Shown one piece after another: positions 53,125 to 61,752 of a stretch of DNA of 64,000 nt. Positions within the stretch are counted from its first letter, which is position 1; each line of letters opens with the position of its first letter. Below the pieces are notes generated by a model. The model was given only the letters and a program-made list of their open reading frames with translations. It had not been told where the DNA came from and searched no databases. Source of the stretch: Roseovarius sp. SCSIO 43702 (GTDB lineage Bacteria; Pseudomonadota; Alphaproteobacteria; Rhodobacterales; Rhodobacteraceae). Both the position numbers and the translations under genes were made by a program. The stretch lies in contig NZ_CP080623.1 of the NCBI RefSeq assembly GCF_019599045.1, positions 3,432,501-3,496,500 of the forward strand, in the 5' to 3' direction.

Positions 53125-54167
53125 GGCTGAGGCTCCTCGAACGGATCCTCCGGGACCTCGTCGGCCTGCCACTGAAACAGGTCCCATGTTCGCAGCATGT
53201 GCTCGGGCATGGGCGCGGTGAGATGCAGCGTGGCACGCGTCACCGGATGCTTGATCGTGAGCGAGCGGGCGTGAAGGTGAAGCTTGCGGCTCACGTCTCC
53301 GCCAAGCTGCGCGCCCCAGCCGTCACCGAGGTTTTCCTGCCCCGAGCCGCCGTATTTCCCGTCGCCGATGATGGGATGGCCCAGTTCGGCCATGTGCGCA
53401 CGAAGCTGGTGGGTGCGGCCCGTTACCGGCACGAGCGCGACCCAGGCCGTGCGCTGACCCGCGTTCTCGAGCACCGCGTAGTCCGTGGTGGCATGCTTCG
53501 CGCCGGGGGTCTCGTCCACCGCGCGGGGATGCAGGCAGAGCATCTTCTCGCCCTCGCCACCCTTGCCGTGGCCCGGCGCCTTGATCAGGCCGTATTTTAT
53601 CGTGCCCATCCGAGGTTGCGGCACGCCCGCGACGGCGGCCCAGTAGATCTTGCGCGTGGCGCGGTGGCGGAACGCGGCGGTGAGCTTCGACGCGACCGAG
53701 CGCGACCGGGCGAGAAGCAGCACGCCCGAGGTATCCTTGTCGAGCCGGTGGACCAGGCGCGGGCTTTCCTCGAGACCGAAACGCAGCGCGGCGGCGAGGC
53801 CATCCACGTGCCGCGTCTGCTTTGACCCGCCCTGCACCGGCAGGCCCGGCGGCTTGTTGAGGGCGATGACATGATCGTCGCGATAGATCACCGCCTCGCG
53901 GATCATGCGGGCATCGGCATCGCTCACGCGCGGGGTGAGGGGCCGGGGCTCGGCCTCGGGGTCGGGAATGGGGGGGATGCGCACCGTCTGGCCCGCCTCG
54001 AGCCGTGTCGCGGGTTTGACGCGCCCGCCGTCGATACGCAACTCTCCCTTGCGGCACATCTTCTCGATACGGCCCTGCCCCAGATGCGGAAACATCCGCC
54101 TGAGCCAGCGGTCGAGCCGCTGGTCGGCGTCTTCGGCGCCGATGGTGAGCGTGCGCACTCCGCTCAT
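53121..54167 (-). CDS. RluC/RluD-family 23S rRNA pseudouridine synthase
   Basis: A 348-residue pseudouridine synthase with an N-terminal S4 domain (QRLDRWLRRMFPHLGQGRIEKMCRKGELRIDGGRV) and the catalytic motif LVHRLDKDTSGVL (Asp143), plus the C-terminal GRTHQLRAHMAELGHPIIGD motif. It modifies rRNA uridines. I start it at the ATG that overlaps the crcB stop; the frame extends earlier into crcB without homology. Distinguishing RluC from RluD by sequence alone is not possible here. Confidence 0.9.
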   Translation of the reverse strand: MSGVRTLTIGAEDADQRLDRWLRRMFPHLGQGRIEKMCRKGELRIDGGRVKPATRLEAGQTVRIPPIPDPEAEPRPLTPRVSDADARMIREAVIYRDDHVIALNKPPGLPVQGGSKQTRHVDGLAAALRFGLEESPRLVHRLDKDTSGVLLLARSRSVASKLTAAFRHRATRKIYWAAVAGVPQPRMGTIKYGLIKAPGHGKGGEGEKMLCLHPRAVDETPGAKHATTDYAVLENAGQRTAWVALVPVTGRTHQLRAHMAELGHPIIGDGKYGGSGQENLGDGWGAQLGGDVSRKLHLHARSLTIKHPVTRATLHLTAPMPEHMLRTWDLFQWQADEVPEDPFEEPQP

Positions 54168-54541
54168 GCCCAGACCCCGCGCGCCAGTGCCGCCCCCGCC
54201 GCGAGCGCGGCGATGGAGAGGATGACGGAAAGGCCGATATAGAGCAGGGCACTGCCCCAGTGCCCGCGCTCGAGCAGCATCACCGCCTCGAGCGAGAAGG
54301 CCGAAAAGGTCGTGAAGCCGCCGAGGATGCCGGTCATCACGAACAGGTTCCAATGCGCCACCCCGCGCAGAACGGACCAGACCACGAAGAGCCCCATGAG
54401 AAACGAGCCCAGCACGTTGACCGACAGGATGGCGACGGGAAAGCCCGACTGGACGTGCCGCACCAGAGCGAGGCCCGCGCCGTAGCGAAGCGCCGCGCCG
54501 ATCGCGCCGCCCAAGGCGACCTGAAGGAAGGACATGATCAT
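54164..54541 (-). CDS. crcB: Fluoride channel CrcB/Fluc
   Basis: A 125-residue four-TM protein with the family motifs GGAIGAALRYG, LSVNVLGSFLMG and GILGGFTTFSAFSLE; the Asn and Phe-box residues line the fluoride path of Fluc channels. It functions as a dual-topology dimer. No fluoride riboswitch was seen in the short upstream region (about 118 bases to the glycerate kinase start, divergent). It is the first gene of an ATGA-coupled operon with rlu, HAD and atp12. Confidence 0.93.
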   Translation of the reverse strand: MIMSFLQVALGGAIGAALRYGAGLALVRHVQSGFPVAILSVNVLGSFLMGLFVVWSVLRGVAHWNLFVMTGILGGFTTFSAFSLEAVMLLERGHWGSALLYIGLSVILSIAALAAGAALARGVWA

Positions 54542-54659
54542 GCGCGCGTCCATCGCGCGGGGGCACGGCTTTGTCAAGCTGGGCGGATCAGACCCCTTGA
54601 CAGGTGGCGCCCCTGTTGGTGATAGCGCCAACATGGCTTGTTGAAAGGGGCGGCGCTTC

Positions 54660-55931
54660 ATGACCGAGATCAGCGACATTCCCGAGTTCCTGCGGGCGCT
54701 TTTCGACCGGGCGGTCGAGGTGGCCGACCCGATGCAGAGCCTCGCCGCCGCCCTGCCGCAGAAGCCCGAGGGGCGGTTGGTGGTCGTGGGGGCGGGCAAG
54801 GCGTCGGCCCGGATGGCCGAGGCGGTAGAGGCGGCCTGGGGGCCGTGCGAGGGGTTGGTCATCACGCGCTATGGGTATGCGCGGCCCTGCGAGCGCATCG
54901 AGATCGTCGAGGCCGCGCATCCGGTTCCCGACGAGGCCGGCGCGGCGGCCACGGCCCGGATGCTGGAGTTGCTGGAAACACTGGGTGAGGGCGACACGGT
55001 GCTCGCCCTCATCTCGGGCGGGGCCTCGGCGCTGCTGACCTGTCCGGCAGGGCGGATCACGCTGGCGGAAAAACAGTCGGTGAATCAGTCGCTTCTGTCC
55101 TCCGGGGCACCGATCGGGGCGATGAACGTGGTGCGCAAGCACCTGAGCCGAGTGAAGGGTGGGCAGCTTGCCGCGGCGGCGCATCCGGCGGAGATGGTCG
55201 CGCTCCTGATCTCGGACGTGCCCGGCGACGACCCGGCGATGATCGGGTCGGGGCCGACCGTGGGATGCGAGAGCACCGCCGCGGAGGCCCGCGCGATCCT
55301 CGAGCGGTACGGGATCGACATGCCGGCCAGTGTGCGCGCGGTCCTGGCGGGTGAAACCGGCGTCGTGGCACCGGGCGATGCGCGGTTGGAGAAGGTCGAG
55401 AACATCCTCTACGCCGCACCGTCGCAGTCGCTTGCGGCCGCGGCGCGGATGGCGGAGGAGCGCGGCGTCGAGGCGGTGATGCTCGGCGATGCGCTCGAGG
55501 GCGAGGCGCGGGAGGTGGCGCGGGCCCAAGCCGATCTGGCGCGACGGACGCGCGCCGAGATGACGCGGAACGCGGCGCCGAAGCTCCTGCTGTCCGGTGG
55601 GGAACTGACCGTCACGCGGCGGGGTGACGGCATCGGCGGCCCCAACGCGGAATTCGCGCTGGCGCTCGCGCTGGCGCTGGACGGGGCGGAGGGCATCCAT
55701 GCGATCGCCTGTGATACCGATGGCGTGGATGGCGCGGCCGAGGTGGCGGGAGCGGTGATCGGACCCCACACGCTGGGCGCTGCGCGAGACCAGGGGATCG
55801 ACGCAGAAGAGGCGCTGGCCCGCAACGACGCGCACCGCTTCTTCGATGCGATCGGCGCGCAGGTGGTGACGGGACCGACGCTGACAAATGTCAATGATTT
55901 CCGAGCGATACTCGTCCTTCCGCCTGCCTGA
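54660..55931 (+). CDS. Glycerate 2-kinase (GckA, MOFRL family)
   Basis: A 423-residue MOFRL/DUF4147 glycerate kinase, often mis-annotated as hydroxypyruvate reductase. The N-terminal Rossmann-like VVGAGKASARMAEA and the SGGASALLTCP motif, the LISDVPGDDPAMIGSGPTVG loop, and the C-terminal MOFRL-domain motif (LLSGGELTVTRRGDGIGGPNAEFALALALAL; GVDGAAEVAGAVIG) are all present. It would make 2-phosphoglycerate from glycerate (tartrate, glyoxylate or serine-cycle links). It diverges from crcB. Confidence 0.9.
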   Translation: MTEISDIPEFLRALFDRAVEVADPMQSLAAALPQKPEGRLVVVGAGKASARMAEAVEAAWGPCEGLVITRYGYARPCERIEIVEAAHPVPDEAGAAATARMLELLETLGEGDTVLALISGGASALLTCPAGRITLAEKQSVNQSLLSSGAPIGAMNVVRKHLSRVKGGQLAAAAHPAEMVALLISDVPGDDPAMIGSGPTVGCESTAAEARAILERYGIDMPASVRAVLAGETGVVAPGDARLEKVENILYAAPSQSLAAAARMAEERGVEAVMLGDALEGEAREVARAQADLARRTRAEMTRNAAPKLLLSGGELTVTRRGDGIGGPNAEFALALALALDGAEGIHAIACDTDGVDGAAEVAGAVIGPHTLGAARDQGIDAEEALARNDAHRFFDAIGAQVVTGPTLTNVNDFRAILVLPPA

Positions 55932-55946
55932 AAGCGGGGTGGGCCC

Positions 55947-56510
55947 TCAAGGTGCGACCAGTCTCAGGATCGAGATGGCGGTGTCTCCATACTGGCGCGT
56001 ATGGTCAAGGCGAACCCCCTCCGGTGGAGCGATCGTCGCGCCTTCCTCCCAGACGATGAGGGCGCCGGGAGCGAGCCACTCCCCCGCCATCGCGTTGGTG
56101 AGCGCCACCTCACCCAGCCCCTTGCCGTAGGGCGGATCGAGAAACACAAGATCGGCCTTGGGCCCGTCGTTCCGTCCGAGCCGCCGCGCGTCGCGGCGCA
56201 GGAGGCGGGTGCGGTCCTCGGCCCGGCAAAGCGCGATGTTCTGCGCGATGAGCCCCTGTGCCACGCGGCCGCTTTCGACGAATGTCACCTGCGACGCTCC
56301 GCGCGACAGTGCCTCGAGCCCGAGCGCGCCGGTGCCGGCGAAGAGATCGAGCACGGTCGCGCCGGTGACGGGATCGTTGTAGCCGGCCTGGAGCGCGCTG
56401 AACAGGCTTTCGCGCACCCGGTCGGCCGTGGGCCGAAGCTGCGCGGCGCTGTCGCCCTTGCCGAGGCTGGCGAGGCGCCGGCCCCGGAAATCTCCGGCGA
56501 TGATCCTCAC
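55947..56510 (-). CDS. rsmD: 16S rRNA (guanine966-N2)-methyltransferase RsmD
   Basis: A 187-residue methyltransferase. MRIIAGDFRGRRLASLGKG at the start is characteristic, VLDLFAGTGALGLEALSRGA is the SAM-binding motif I, and FLDPPYGKG is the DPPY active-site motif. The GTG start overlaps the stop of the oxidoreductase gene upstream (GTGA). Confidence 0.95.
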   Translation of the reverse strand: MRIIAGDFRGRRLASLGKGDSAAQLRPTADRVRESLFSALQAGYNDPVTGATVLDLFAGTGALGLEALSRGASQVTFVESGRVAQGLIAQNIALCRAEDRTRLLRRDARRLGRNDGPKADLVFLDPPYGKGLGEVALTNAMAGEWLAPGALIVWEEGATIAPPEGVRLDHTRQYGDTAISILRLVAP

Positions 56511-57718
56511 GCCTTGAGCAGCGCCTTGAGGTCGGTTTCCGGGTCGGCCACGGCATCCGGGTCGGCAGATTTTCCGTTGTCTATCAGTCGCTTGCCGACC
56601 ATGTAGGCGCGCGGATCGTTCATCGCGTCCACCGCCACGAGCTCACCGTCACGATAATACCAGAACGAGACACCGTGACCGTCACCGCCCGGTCGGGTCA
56701 CGATCCGGTCATACCCGGCATTGAGCCCGGCGATCTGGAGTTTGACGTCATACTGGTCGGACCAGAACCACGGCTGCGGCACGTAATCCTTGCCGGCGCC
56801 CATGATGTTCTCGGCCACGCATTCGGCCATGTCGATGGCATTGGGCACGCTTTCCAGCCGAAGCCGCCCGCCACGCCAGGGGAAGGAGGCGCAATCTCCG
56901 GCGGTCCAGATGTCGGGATCGGAGGTACGCCCCTGCGCGTCGGCGGCGATGCCGTTGTCGATCTCGAGCCCCGCGGCCTCGGCCAGAGCGGTCTCGGGGG
57001 CGATACCCACGCCCACGATGACGAAATCGACGTCGATCTCGCTTCCGTCGCTGAGGCGCGCGCCGGTGACGCGGTCCTCGCCGAGGAGCGTCTCGAGACC
57101 CACGGCCTCGCGGATGGTGACGCCGTGGTCGCCGTGCAGCTTGCGGAAGAAGTCGGAGGTTTCGGGCGCCGCGACGCGTTGCAGGATGCGGTCGGCCATC
57201 TCGACCAGCGTGACCTTGAGTCCGCGCGAGCGCGCGACCGCCGCGGCCTCGAGCCCGATATAGCCGCCGCCGACGATAAGCACATGCGCGCCCTCCTGGA
57301 ACTCGGGCGCCATCGTGTCCACGTCATGCAGATCGCGCACGGTGTAGACGCCACCGAGCGTGCCGCCGATCGCGGCCGGGAGCCGGCGCGGCGCGGAGCC
57401 GGTGGTGAGCACGAGTTGCTTGTAGGGCAGCCGTTCCTCGCCCATCACGATCTCATGCGCATCACGGTCGATGGCGGTGACGGTGGCGTCGAGCCGCAGG
57501 TCGATCCCCTGATCGGCATAGAAGCTCTCGGGGCGGAGATAGAGCCGTTCAAGCTCCATCTCGCCCAGCAGGTATTTCTTGGACAGCGGCGGGCGCTGAT
57601 AGGGTGGCACCGGCTCGGAGCCGATGAGCGTGATGGACCCTTCGAAGCCCAGGTTGCGCAACTTGGCCACGAGCGACGATCCCGCCTGCCCTGCCCCGAT
57701 CACGACGATATCCGACAT
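56507..57718 (-). CDS. FAD-dependent ferredoxin reductase-like oxidoreductase
   Basis: A 403-residue flavoprotein of the putidaredoxin/rhodocoxin reductase type. The FAD motif is VIGAGQAGSSL (about 5-15), the NAD(P)H motif is VGGGYIGLEAAAVARSRG (about 148-165), and the C-terminal TAGDCASFPWR, LESVPNAIDMAE and QPWFWSDQYDVKLQIAG are family hallmarks. It would pass electrons from NADH to a small ferredoxin for a monooxygenase or other enzyme; no ferredoxin is adjacent. It overlaps rsmD by 4 bases. Confidence 0.9.
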   Translation of the reverse strand: MSDIVVIGAGQAGSSLVAKLRNLGFEGSITLIGSEPVPPYQRPPLSKKYLLGEMELERLYLRPESFYADQGIDLRLDATVTAIDRDAHEIVMGEERLPYKQLVLTTGSAPRRLPAAIGGTLGGVYTVRDLHDVDTMAPEFQEGAHVLIVGGGYIGLEAAAVARSRGLKVTLVEMADRILQRVAAPETSDFFRKLHGDHGVTIREAVGLETLLGEDRVTGARLSDGSEIDVDFVIVGVGIAPETALAEAAGLEIDNGIAADAQGRTSDPDIWTAGDCASFPWRGGRLRLESVPNAIDMAECVAENIMGAGKDYVPQPWFWSDQYDVKLQIAGLNAGYDRIVTRPGGDGHGVSFWYYRDGELVAVDAMNDPRAYMVGKRLIDNGKSADPDAVADPETDLKALLKA

Positions 57719-57804
57719 GTCCCCTCCCGATTGTCATGGTCACGCGCGTGGACGCGATCTATATATGCGGGAAAGATCACACGAGAACCAGACAGGAACC
57801 GACC

Positions 57805-58293
57805 ATGAGCATCTCGACCGGCGACAGGATACCCGAAACCACGCTTCTCAAGCTCGGCGCGGAAGGGCCCGAACAGGTGGACCTGGGCGAGCTGGCCAAG
57901 GGCCGCAAGCTCGTGATCTTTGCCGTGCCGGGGGCGTTCACCGGCGTGTGTCACAATGCGCATATGCCGAGTTTCGTGAAGAACATGGACGAGATTCGCG
58001 GGAAGGGCGTGGACGAGGTTATCTGCGTGTCGGTTAACGATCCCTTCGTGATGGGCGCGTGGGGAGAGATCACGGGCGCGACCGAGGCAGGGATCACCAT
58101 GCTTTCGGACGCCGAGTCGGAATTCACCAAGGCGATGGGAATGGATTTCACCGGGCGACCCGCGGGCCTGATCGACCGGTCGAAGCGCTACGCGATGATC
58201 GTCGAGGACGGCACCATCACCGCCCTCGAGGAAGAGGAAAACCCCGGTCAGTGCGATCTGTCATCGGGCGATTCGATCCTCGGCAAGCTCTGA
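57805..58293 (+). CDS. Prx5-type peroxiredoxin
   Basis: A 162-residue 1-Cys/atypical 2-Cys peroxiredoxin of the Prx5 (type II) family. The peroxidatic Cys is in PGAFTGVCHNAHMP. The second cysteine is near the C-terminus (ENPGQCDLSSGDS). Such enzymes reduce peroxides with glutathione/glutaredoxin. AGGAA precedes the ATG. It is followed by a strong terminator. Confidence 0.93.
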   Translation: MSISTGDRIPETTLLKLGAEGPEQVDLGELAKGRKLVIFAVPGAFTGVCHNAHMPSFVKNMDEIRGKGVDEVICVSVNDPFVMGAWGEITGATEAGITMLSDAESEFTKAMGMDFTGRPAGLIDRSKRYAMIVEDGTITALEEEENPGQCDLSSGDSILGKL

Positions 58294-58320
58294 CGGGAGC
58301 GGCCGGAGGCTCTTGAGACG

Positions 58321-58348
58321 AGACCGCCTTCGGGCGGTCTTTTCGTTT
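58321..58348 (+). terminator. Intrinsic terminator of the peroxiredoxin gene
   Basis: AGACCGCC-TTCG-GGCGGTCT is followed by TTTCGTTT, 28 bases past the stop. Confidence 0.92.
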
Positions 58349-58369
58349 CTCTGGAAGACCGGGAGATCC

Positions 58370-58443
58370 TGGAGCGGGTAGCGGGAATCGAACCCGCACC
58401 TTAAGCTTGGAAGGCTCTTATGATACCATTTCACCATACCCGC
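58370..58443 (-). tRNA. tRNA-Gly (anticodon UCC)
   Basis: On the minus strand the 5' arm GCGGGTA pairs with TACCCGC, followed by an encoded TCCA 3' end (discriminator T plus CCA). The anticodon loop is CTTCCAA with anticodon TCC, read as Gly. The T-loop TTCGATT and the D-arm TGGTATC are present. The nearest genes are the peroxiredoxin terminator on one side and the hydrolase-OsmC gene on the other. Confidence 0.97.
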
Positions 58444-58481
58444 CCGGGCATCCCGTCACGTAAGAGATGCGCGCCCGCGCG

Positions 58482-59693
58482 TCAACCCGCCCGTGTCTCG
58501 ATCTGCGAGGTTTTCTCGAGCGTTTTATGGACCGGGCAGCGGTCGGCGATCTCCATGAGCCGCGCGCGTTGATCCGCATCCAGATCGCCCTCGAGCGTGA
58601 TGGTGCGCACGAACCTGTCGATCTTGGCATCGTCCGACATCTCGGCGTCCTGCGCATGCACCTTGTCGTGACAGACATCGACGCGCACATGGTCGAGCGG
58701 CCATTTCTTGCGGCGGGCATACATGCGTATCGTCATCGAGGTGCAGGCCCCGAGACCCGCCGCGAGAAACCCGTAGGGTGACATGCCCCGGTCGGTGCCG
58801 CCATAGCTGCGCGGCTCGTCTGCGAGGACGTGATGATGCGGGCCCGCGTTGATGTCCTGCAGGAACCCGTCGGGGTCGGCCTCGGATACGCGGACGATGC
58901 CCTCGGGGGCGCCCGGAGGGGGCGCGGGCGGCGCAAGATCGAGATAACGCGCGGCCCATGCTGCGATCACCTCTGCGGCGTATTCGGCATCGCGGGGGCG
59001 GGTGATGAGATGATCGGCGTCGTCGAGGGTCACGAAGCTCTTGGGATGCTTGGCGGCACGGAAAATCTCGCTGGCGTTGTCGATGCCGACGATGGCGTCG
59101 CGGGGGGCGTGCAATATGAGCAGCGCCTTGCGCAGGTTGGCGATTTCGCCGCTGAGGGTTTCGGCCTTCACGTCCTCGACGAAATCCCTGCCGATGCGGA
59201 TGGGGCGGCCGCCGAGATCGACCTCGGCCACGCCGTCGCGGTCGATGGTCGAAAGGGCATCTCCGAAATTGCGGGTAACGTGGTCGGGATCGAAGGGCGC
59301 ACCGATGGTGACGACGGCGCGCACGCTGTCGATGCTGCGCGCGGTTGCCAGGGCCGCGGCGCCGCCCAGCGAATGCCCGATGAGCAGGCCGGGAGCCATG
59401 CCGCGATCCGTCAGCGCCTCGGCGGCGCGGCGCAGGTCGTGGATGTTGGAGGTGAAGGTCGTGTTCTCGAACTCGCCGCCGGAATGGCCGAGACCGGTGA
59501 AGTCGAAGCGCAGGACGGCGATGCCCGCCCCGGCAAGCCGGGCCGAGATGCGCCGCGCGGCGGGGATGTCCTTGGAGCAGGTGAAGCAATGCGCGAAGAG
59601 CGCGGTCGCCAGGTGCGGGCCGTCGGGCAGGTCGAGCCGCGCAGACAGGTCGTGCCCGTCATGGCCGGTGAAGGTGAAACGTTCGGTGGGCAT
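58482..59693 (-). CDS. Alpha/beta-hydrolase-OsmC fusion protein
   Basis: A 403-residue bifunctional protein. Residues about 1-255 are an alpha/beta-hydrolase with the nucleophile Ser108 in GHSLGG and a C-terminal His in DDADHLITRP. Residues about 265-403 are an OsmC-type domain with the peroxidatic-type cysteines in GLGACTSMT and DRCPVHKTL. Bifunctional hydrolase/OsmC proteins of this form are found in many Proteobacteria. I chose MPTERFTF because AGGGAGG precedes it. The substrates are unknown; the OsmC half probably reduces organic peroxides. Confidence 0.9.
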   Translation of the reverse strand: MPTERFTFTGHDGHDLSARLDLPDGPHLATALFAHCFTCSKDIPAARRISARLAGAGIAVLRFDFTGLGHSGGEFENTTFTSNIHDLRRAAEALTDRGMAPGLLIGHSLGGAAALATARSIDSVRAVVTIGAPFDPDHVTRNFGDALSTIDRDGVAEVDLGGRPIRIGRDFVEDVKAETLSGEIANLRKALLILHAPRDAIVGIDNASEIFRAAKHPKSFVTLDDADHLITRPRDAEYAAEVIAAWAARYLDLAPPAPPPGAPEGIVRVSEADPDGFLQDINAGPHHHVLADEPRSYGGTDRGMSPYGFLAAGLGACTSMTIRMYARRKKWPLDHVRVDVCHDKVHAQDAEMSDDAKIDRFVRTITLEGDLDADQRARLMEIADRCPVHKTLEKTSQIETRAG

Positions 59694-60091
59694 GGCGTGG
59701 GCTCCTCCCTGGGGATGATGCAGGAAAGGTAGGAAGCCCGCCGCCTGGAGACCAGCCGCATCGGGCCGGTTCACGGCATGGTGAGGCCCGAGGGGCACGG
59801 TGAGACATTAAGAGAACGTGAAGAACGGTGCGGGGAGTGCGGCGGGGTGGGCGCGGACAGGAGGCGCGAATCACCTGTTAACGCTGGGTTTCGGGGTGCG
59901 TTCGCAACGTCGGTATCTACGTCGGTATCCACGTCGGTATTGCGTCGGTGCAAATGGCTCCGGTGGGCAGGATTAACGGTGCGCACGGTCGATCGGGCGC
60001 TGCGGGCACGCTCGCGGCACCGGATTGACGCTGGACCGGATGGCGAAACGGCCTGTAGGCTGAGGCAAAGTCATTTTCGGAGAATGTCCCT
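59694..60091. other. 398-base intergenic region with tandem repeats
   Basis: It lies between the hydrolase-OsmC gene and the coupled pair at 60.1 kb (divergent). It contains the third ACCGACG tandem repeat and GTTAAC-like segments (CTGTTAACGC near 59876 and GATTAACGG near 59972). No gene longer than 60 codons with support was seen. Confidence 0.6.
59906..59949. repeat. Tandem ACCGACG-type repeat, site 3 (minus-strand orientation)
   Basis: Read on the minus strand it is ACCGACGCAAT, ACCGACGTGGAT, ACCGACGTAGAT, ACCGACGTT, almost identical to site 2 but with a T-rich flank. It lies in the divergent gap upstream of the pair at 60092. Confidence 0.8.
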
Positions 60092-60652
60092 TTGGCGGGC
60101 CGGTCGGCAAAAATCGTGACTGCGACCATTTTCGGCGGAGCGGTGCTGGGCGCGATTTACGATGGGGTCGGGCTGATGGACCGATGGCGGGCCACCGGCA
60201 GCAGCACGCCCGAGAAGGTCGAGCCGACCACGCCGGAGACGGAAAAGTCGGTGGTGATCACGTCGGCAGATGTGGTGCCGTCCGCGCCCACCCCGACCAC
60301 GCCGCAGCAGGACGTGGTGTTCGCGCCGGCCGATCCTTTCGCGGCGCGCGTGGCAAAGCGGCTTCGGCTCGAGCTGGAGCGGTTGGGCTGCACGGGGGTC
60401 ACGCTGACCGAGTTGAGTGTCGATCCGCGTTTTACCGAGGCCGCCGACGCAACATCGGGTTTCGACAGCCTCTATGTCGGGGTGACGGCGACCTTGCGGG
60501 CGGAGGAGGCGATCGCGGTCGTCGATCTTGCCGGTTCGGGGAAAGGCCCTGCGCGTGAGGCGCGGGCGCTGGAGGGCGTGGCAAGCGGCCTCGGGCGAGC
60601 GATGGGCGAACAGGGATTGGAGTATTCATGCAGCGGATTGGAAAGCAAATGA
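60092..60652 (+). CDS. Membrane-anchored protein of unknown function
   Basis: A 186-residue protein I do not recognise. It starts at a TTG (GGAGA nine bases upstream). One N-terminal hydrophobic helix (IVTATIFGGAVLGAIYDGV, about 8-26) is followed by a Pro/Thr-rich linker (SSTPEKVEPTTPETEK) and a C-terminal alpha/beta region ending EYSCSGLESK. It overlaps the FlgO/CsgG-like gene by 25 bases and is thus translated with it. Confidence 0.6.
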   Translation: MAGRSAKIVTATIFGGAVLGAIYDGVGLMDRWRATGSSTPEKVEPTTPETEKSVVITSADVVPSAPTPTTPQQDVVFAPADPFAARVAKRLRLELERLGCTGVTLTELSVDPRFTEAADATSGFDSLYVGVTATLRAEEAIAVVDLAGSGKGPAREARALEGVASGLGRAMGEQGLEYSCSGLESK

Positions 60653-61743
60653 CGGCACTTGCGAAGAAATTGATCTGGTCGCTGGTGGCAGGCGCGTGGT
60701 GCCTCGCCCCTGCGCAGGCGGCCGGCACCGTGGATGGCAGCCTCGAGGAGGTGGCCGCGCAGATCGTCACCCGGACCCAGGCCGACGAGCCGCCGACCAT
60801 CGGCATATCCACCTTCACACATGGCGATGGCACGTGTTCGGAACTGTCGAATTACGTGACCGAGTTCATCGTGGACAGCCTGTTCAACGCGGGCGAGGGC
60901 AAGATCAACATCATCGAGCGGTCACAGCTCAGCGCGATCTTTCGCGAGATGGAGCTTGTCTTTGACGGAACGATCGCGCCGGACGCGGCCAAGCAACTGG
61001 GCGAGATCGAGGGTGTGGACGCGATCGTGACAGGATCGCTGATCCAGTTCGGCGAACAGGTGAAGATGCAGGCGCGGTTGATCAGCACCGAAAACGGGCG
61101 TCTCTTCGCCACGGCGCGGTCGAGCTTTCCCAGCGTCGGGAGCGTGGCGAACATGATGGCGACGCGCAGCCGTGCGCAATGCGGCTTCAGCCCGGAGGCG
61201 GACGATGCGGGCACCGGGACCGGCGCCGGCGGCACGCAGGTTGTCGTGGTCGATACCGGCGGCGCCGCAGGCGGAGGACAGGCACAGGGCCTGGCCGAGC
61301 CGTCGCGGAGGTTCTCGTCGGATGTCTACGAGGCGGAGGTGTCGAGCCTGGTCTATTCGAAATCCAAGGGCGAAATGAGCGTTTCCATGAGGTTCAAGAA
61401 CACCTCCGAGAACCCGATCGGCCTGTCCTTCGTGCCGAAGACGTTGTCGGTGGCGGATGGTGCGGGCGGCTTCATGGAATACAAGGACAACTGGTCCGGT
61501 ATCCGGACATGCTACAGCGCCAGCGCGCTGCATTACTGCAATACCAGCAGCCCGCAATATGCCACCACGGTCCAGCCCGGCAAGGTCAGCCAGCTCAACT
61601 TCCTCATGCAGGGCGCCAAGGACCTCGAGAGCCCGAAGATATCGCTGGCGATGGAGTTCGTGGTGACACCGAACACGGCGGATATCGACAGCTACGAGGT
61701 GCAGTCGGTGGGGTTCTACGACATGGTGCCGGACGGGGCCTGA
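60628..61743 (+). CDS. FlgO/CsgG-like exported protein
   Basis: A 371-residue exported protein. The signal peptide is LIWSLVAGAWCLAPAQAA. The N-terminal half resembles FlgO/CsgG curli-type domains (IGISTFTHGDGTCSELSNYVTEFIVDSLFNAGEGKINIIERSQLSAIFREMELVFDGTIAPDAAKQLGEIEGVDAIVTGSL). The C-terminal half is a separate beta-rich domain (SSLVYSKSKGEMSVSMRFKNTSENPIGLSFVPKTLSV). It has two candidate ATGs; I use the upstream one with GGAG. It may act in envelope or appendage assembly with the coupled membrane protein. Confidence 0.68.
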   Translation: MQRIGKQMTALAKKLIWSLVAGAWCLAPAQAAGTVDGSLEEVAAQIVTRTQADEPPTIGISTFTHGDGTCSELSNYVTEFIVDSLFNAGEGKINIIERSQLSAIFREMELVFDGTIAPDAAKQLGEIEGVDAIVTGSLIQFGEQVKMQARLISTENGRLFATARSSFPSVGSVANMMATRSRAQCGFSPEADDAGTGTGAGGTQVVVVDTGGAAGGGQAQGLAEPSRRFSSDVYEAEVSSLVYSKSKGEMSVSMRFKNTSENPIGLSFVPKTLSVADGAGGFMEYKDNWSGIRTCYSASALHYCNTSSPQYATTVQPGKVSQLNFLMQGAKDLESPKISLAMEFVVTPNTADIDSYEVQSVGFYDMVPDGA

Positions 61744-61752
61744 CGCCCCGTT

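Noticed and set aside
54660..55931. Hydroxypyruvate reductase
   Set aside because: Family pattern is MOFRL/DUF4147 glycerate kinase; the hydroxypyruvate reductase name is a common mis-annotation and no NADH-type dehydrogenase motif is seen.
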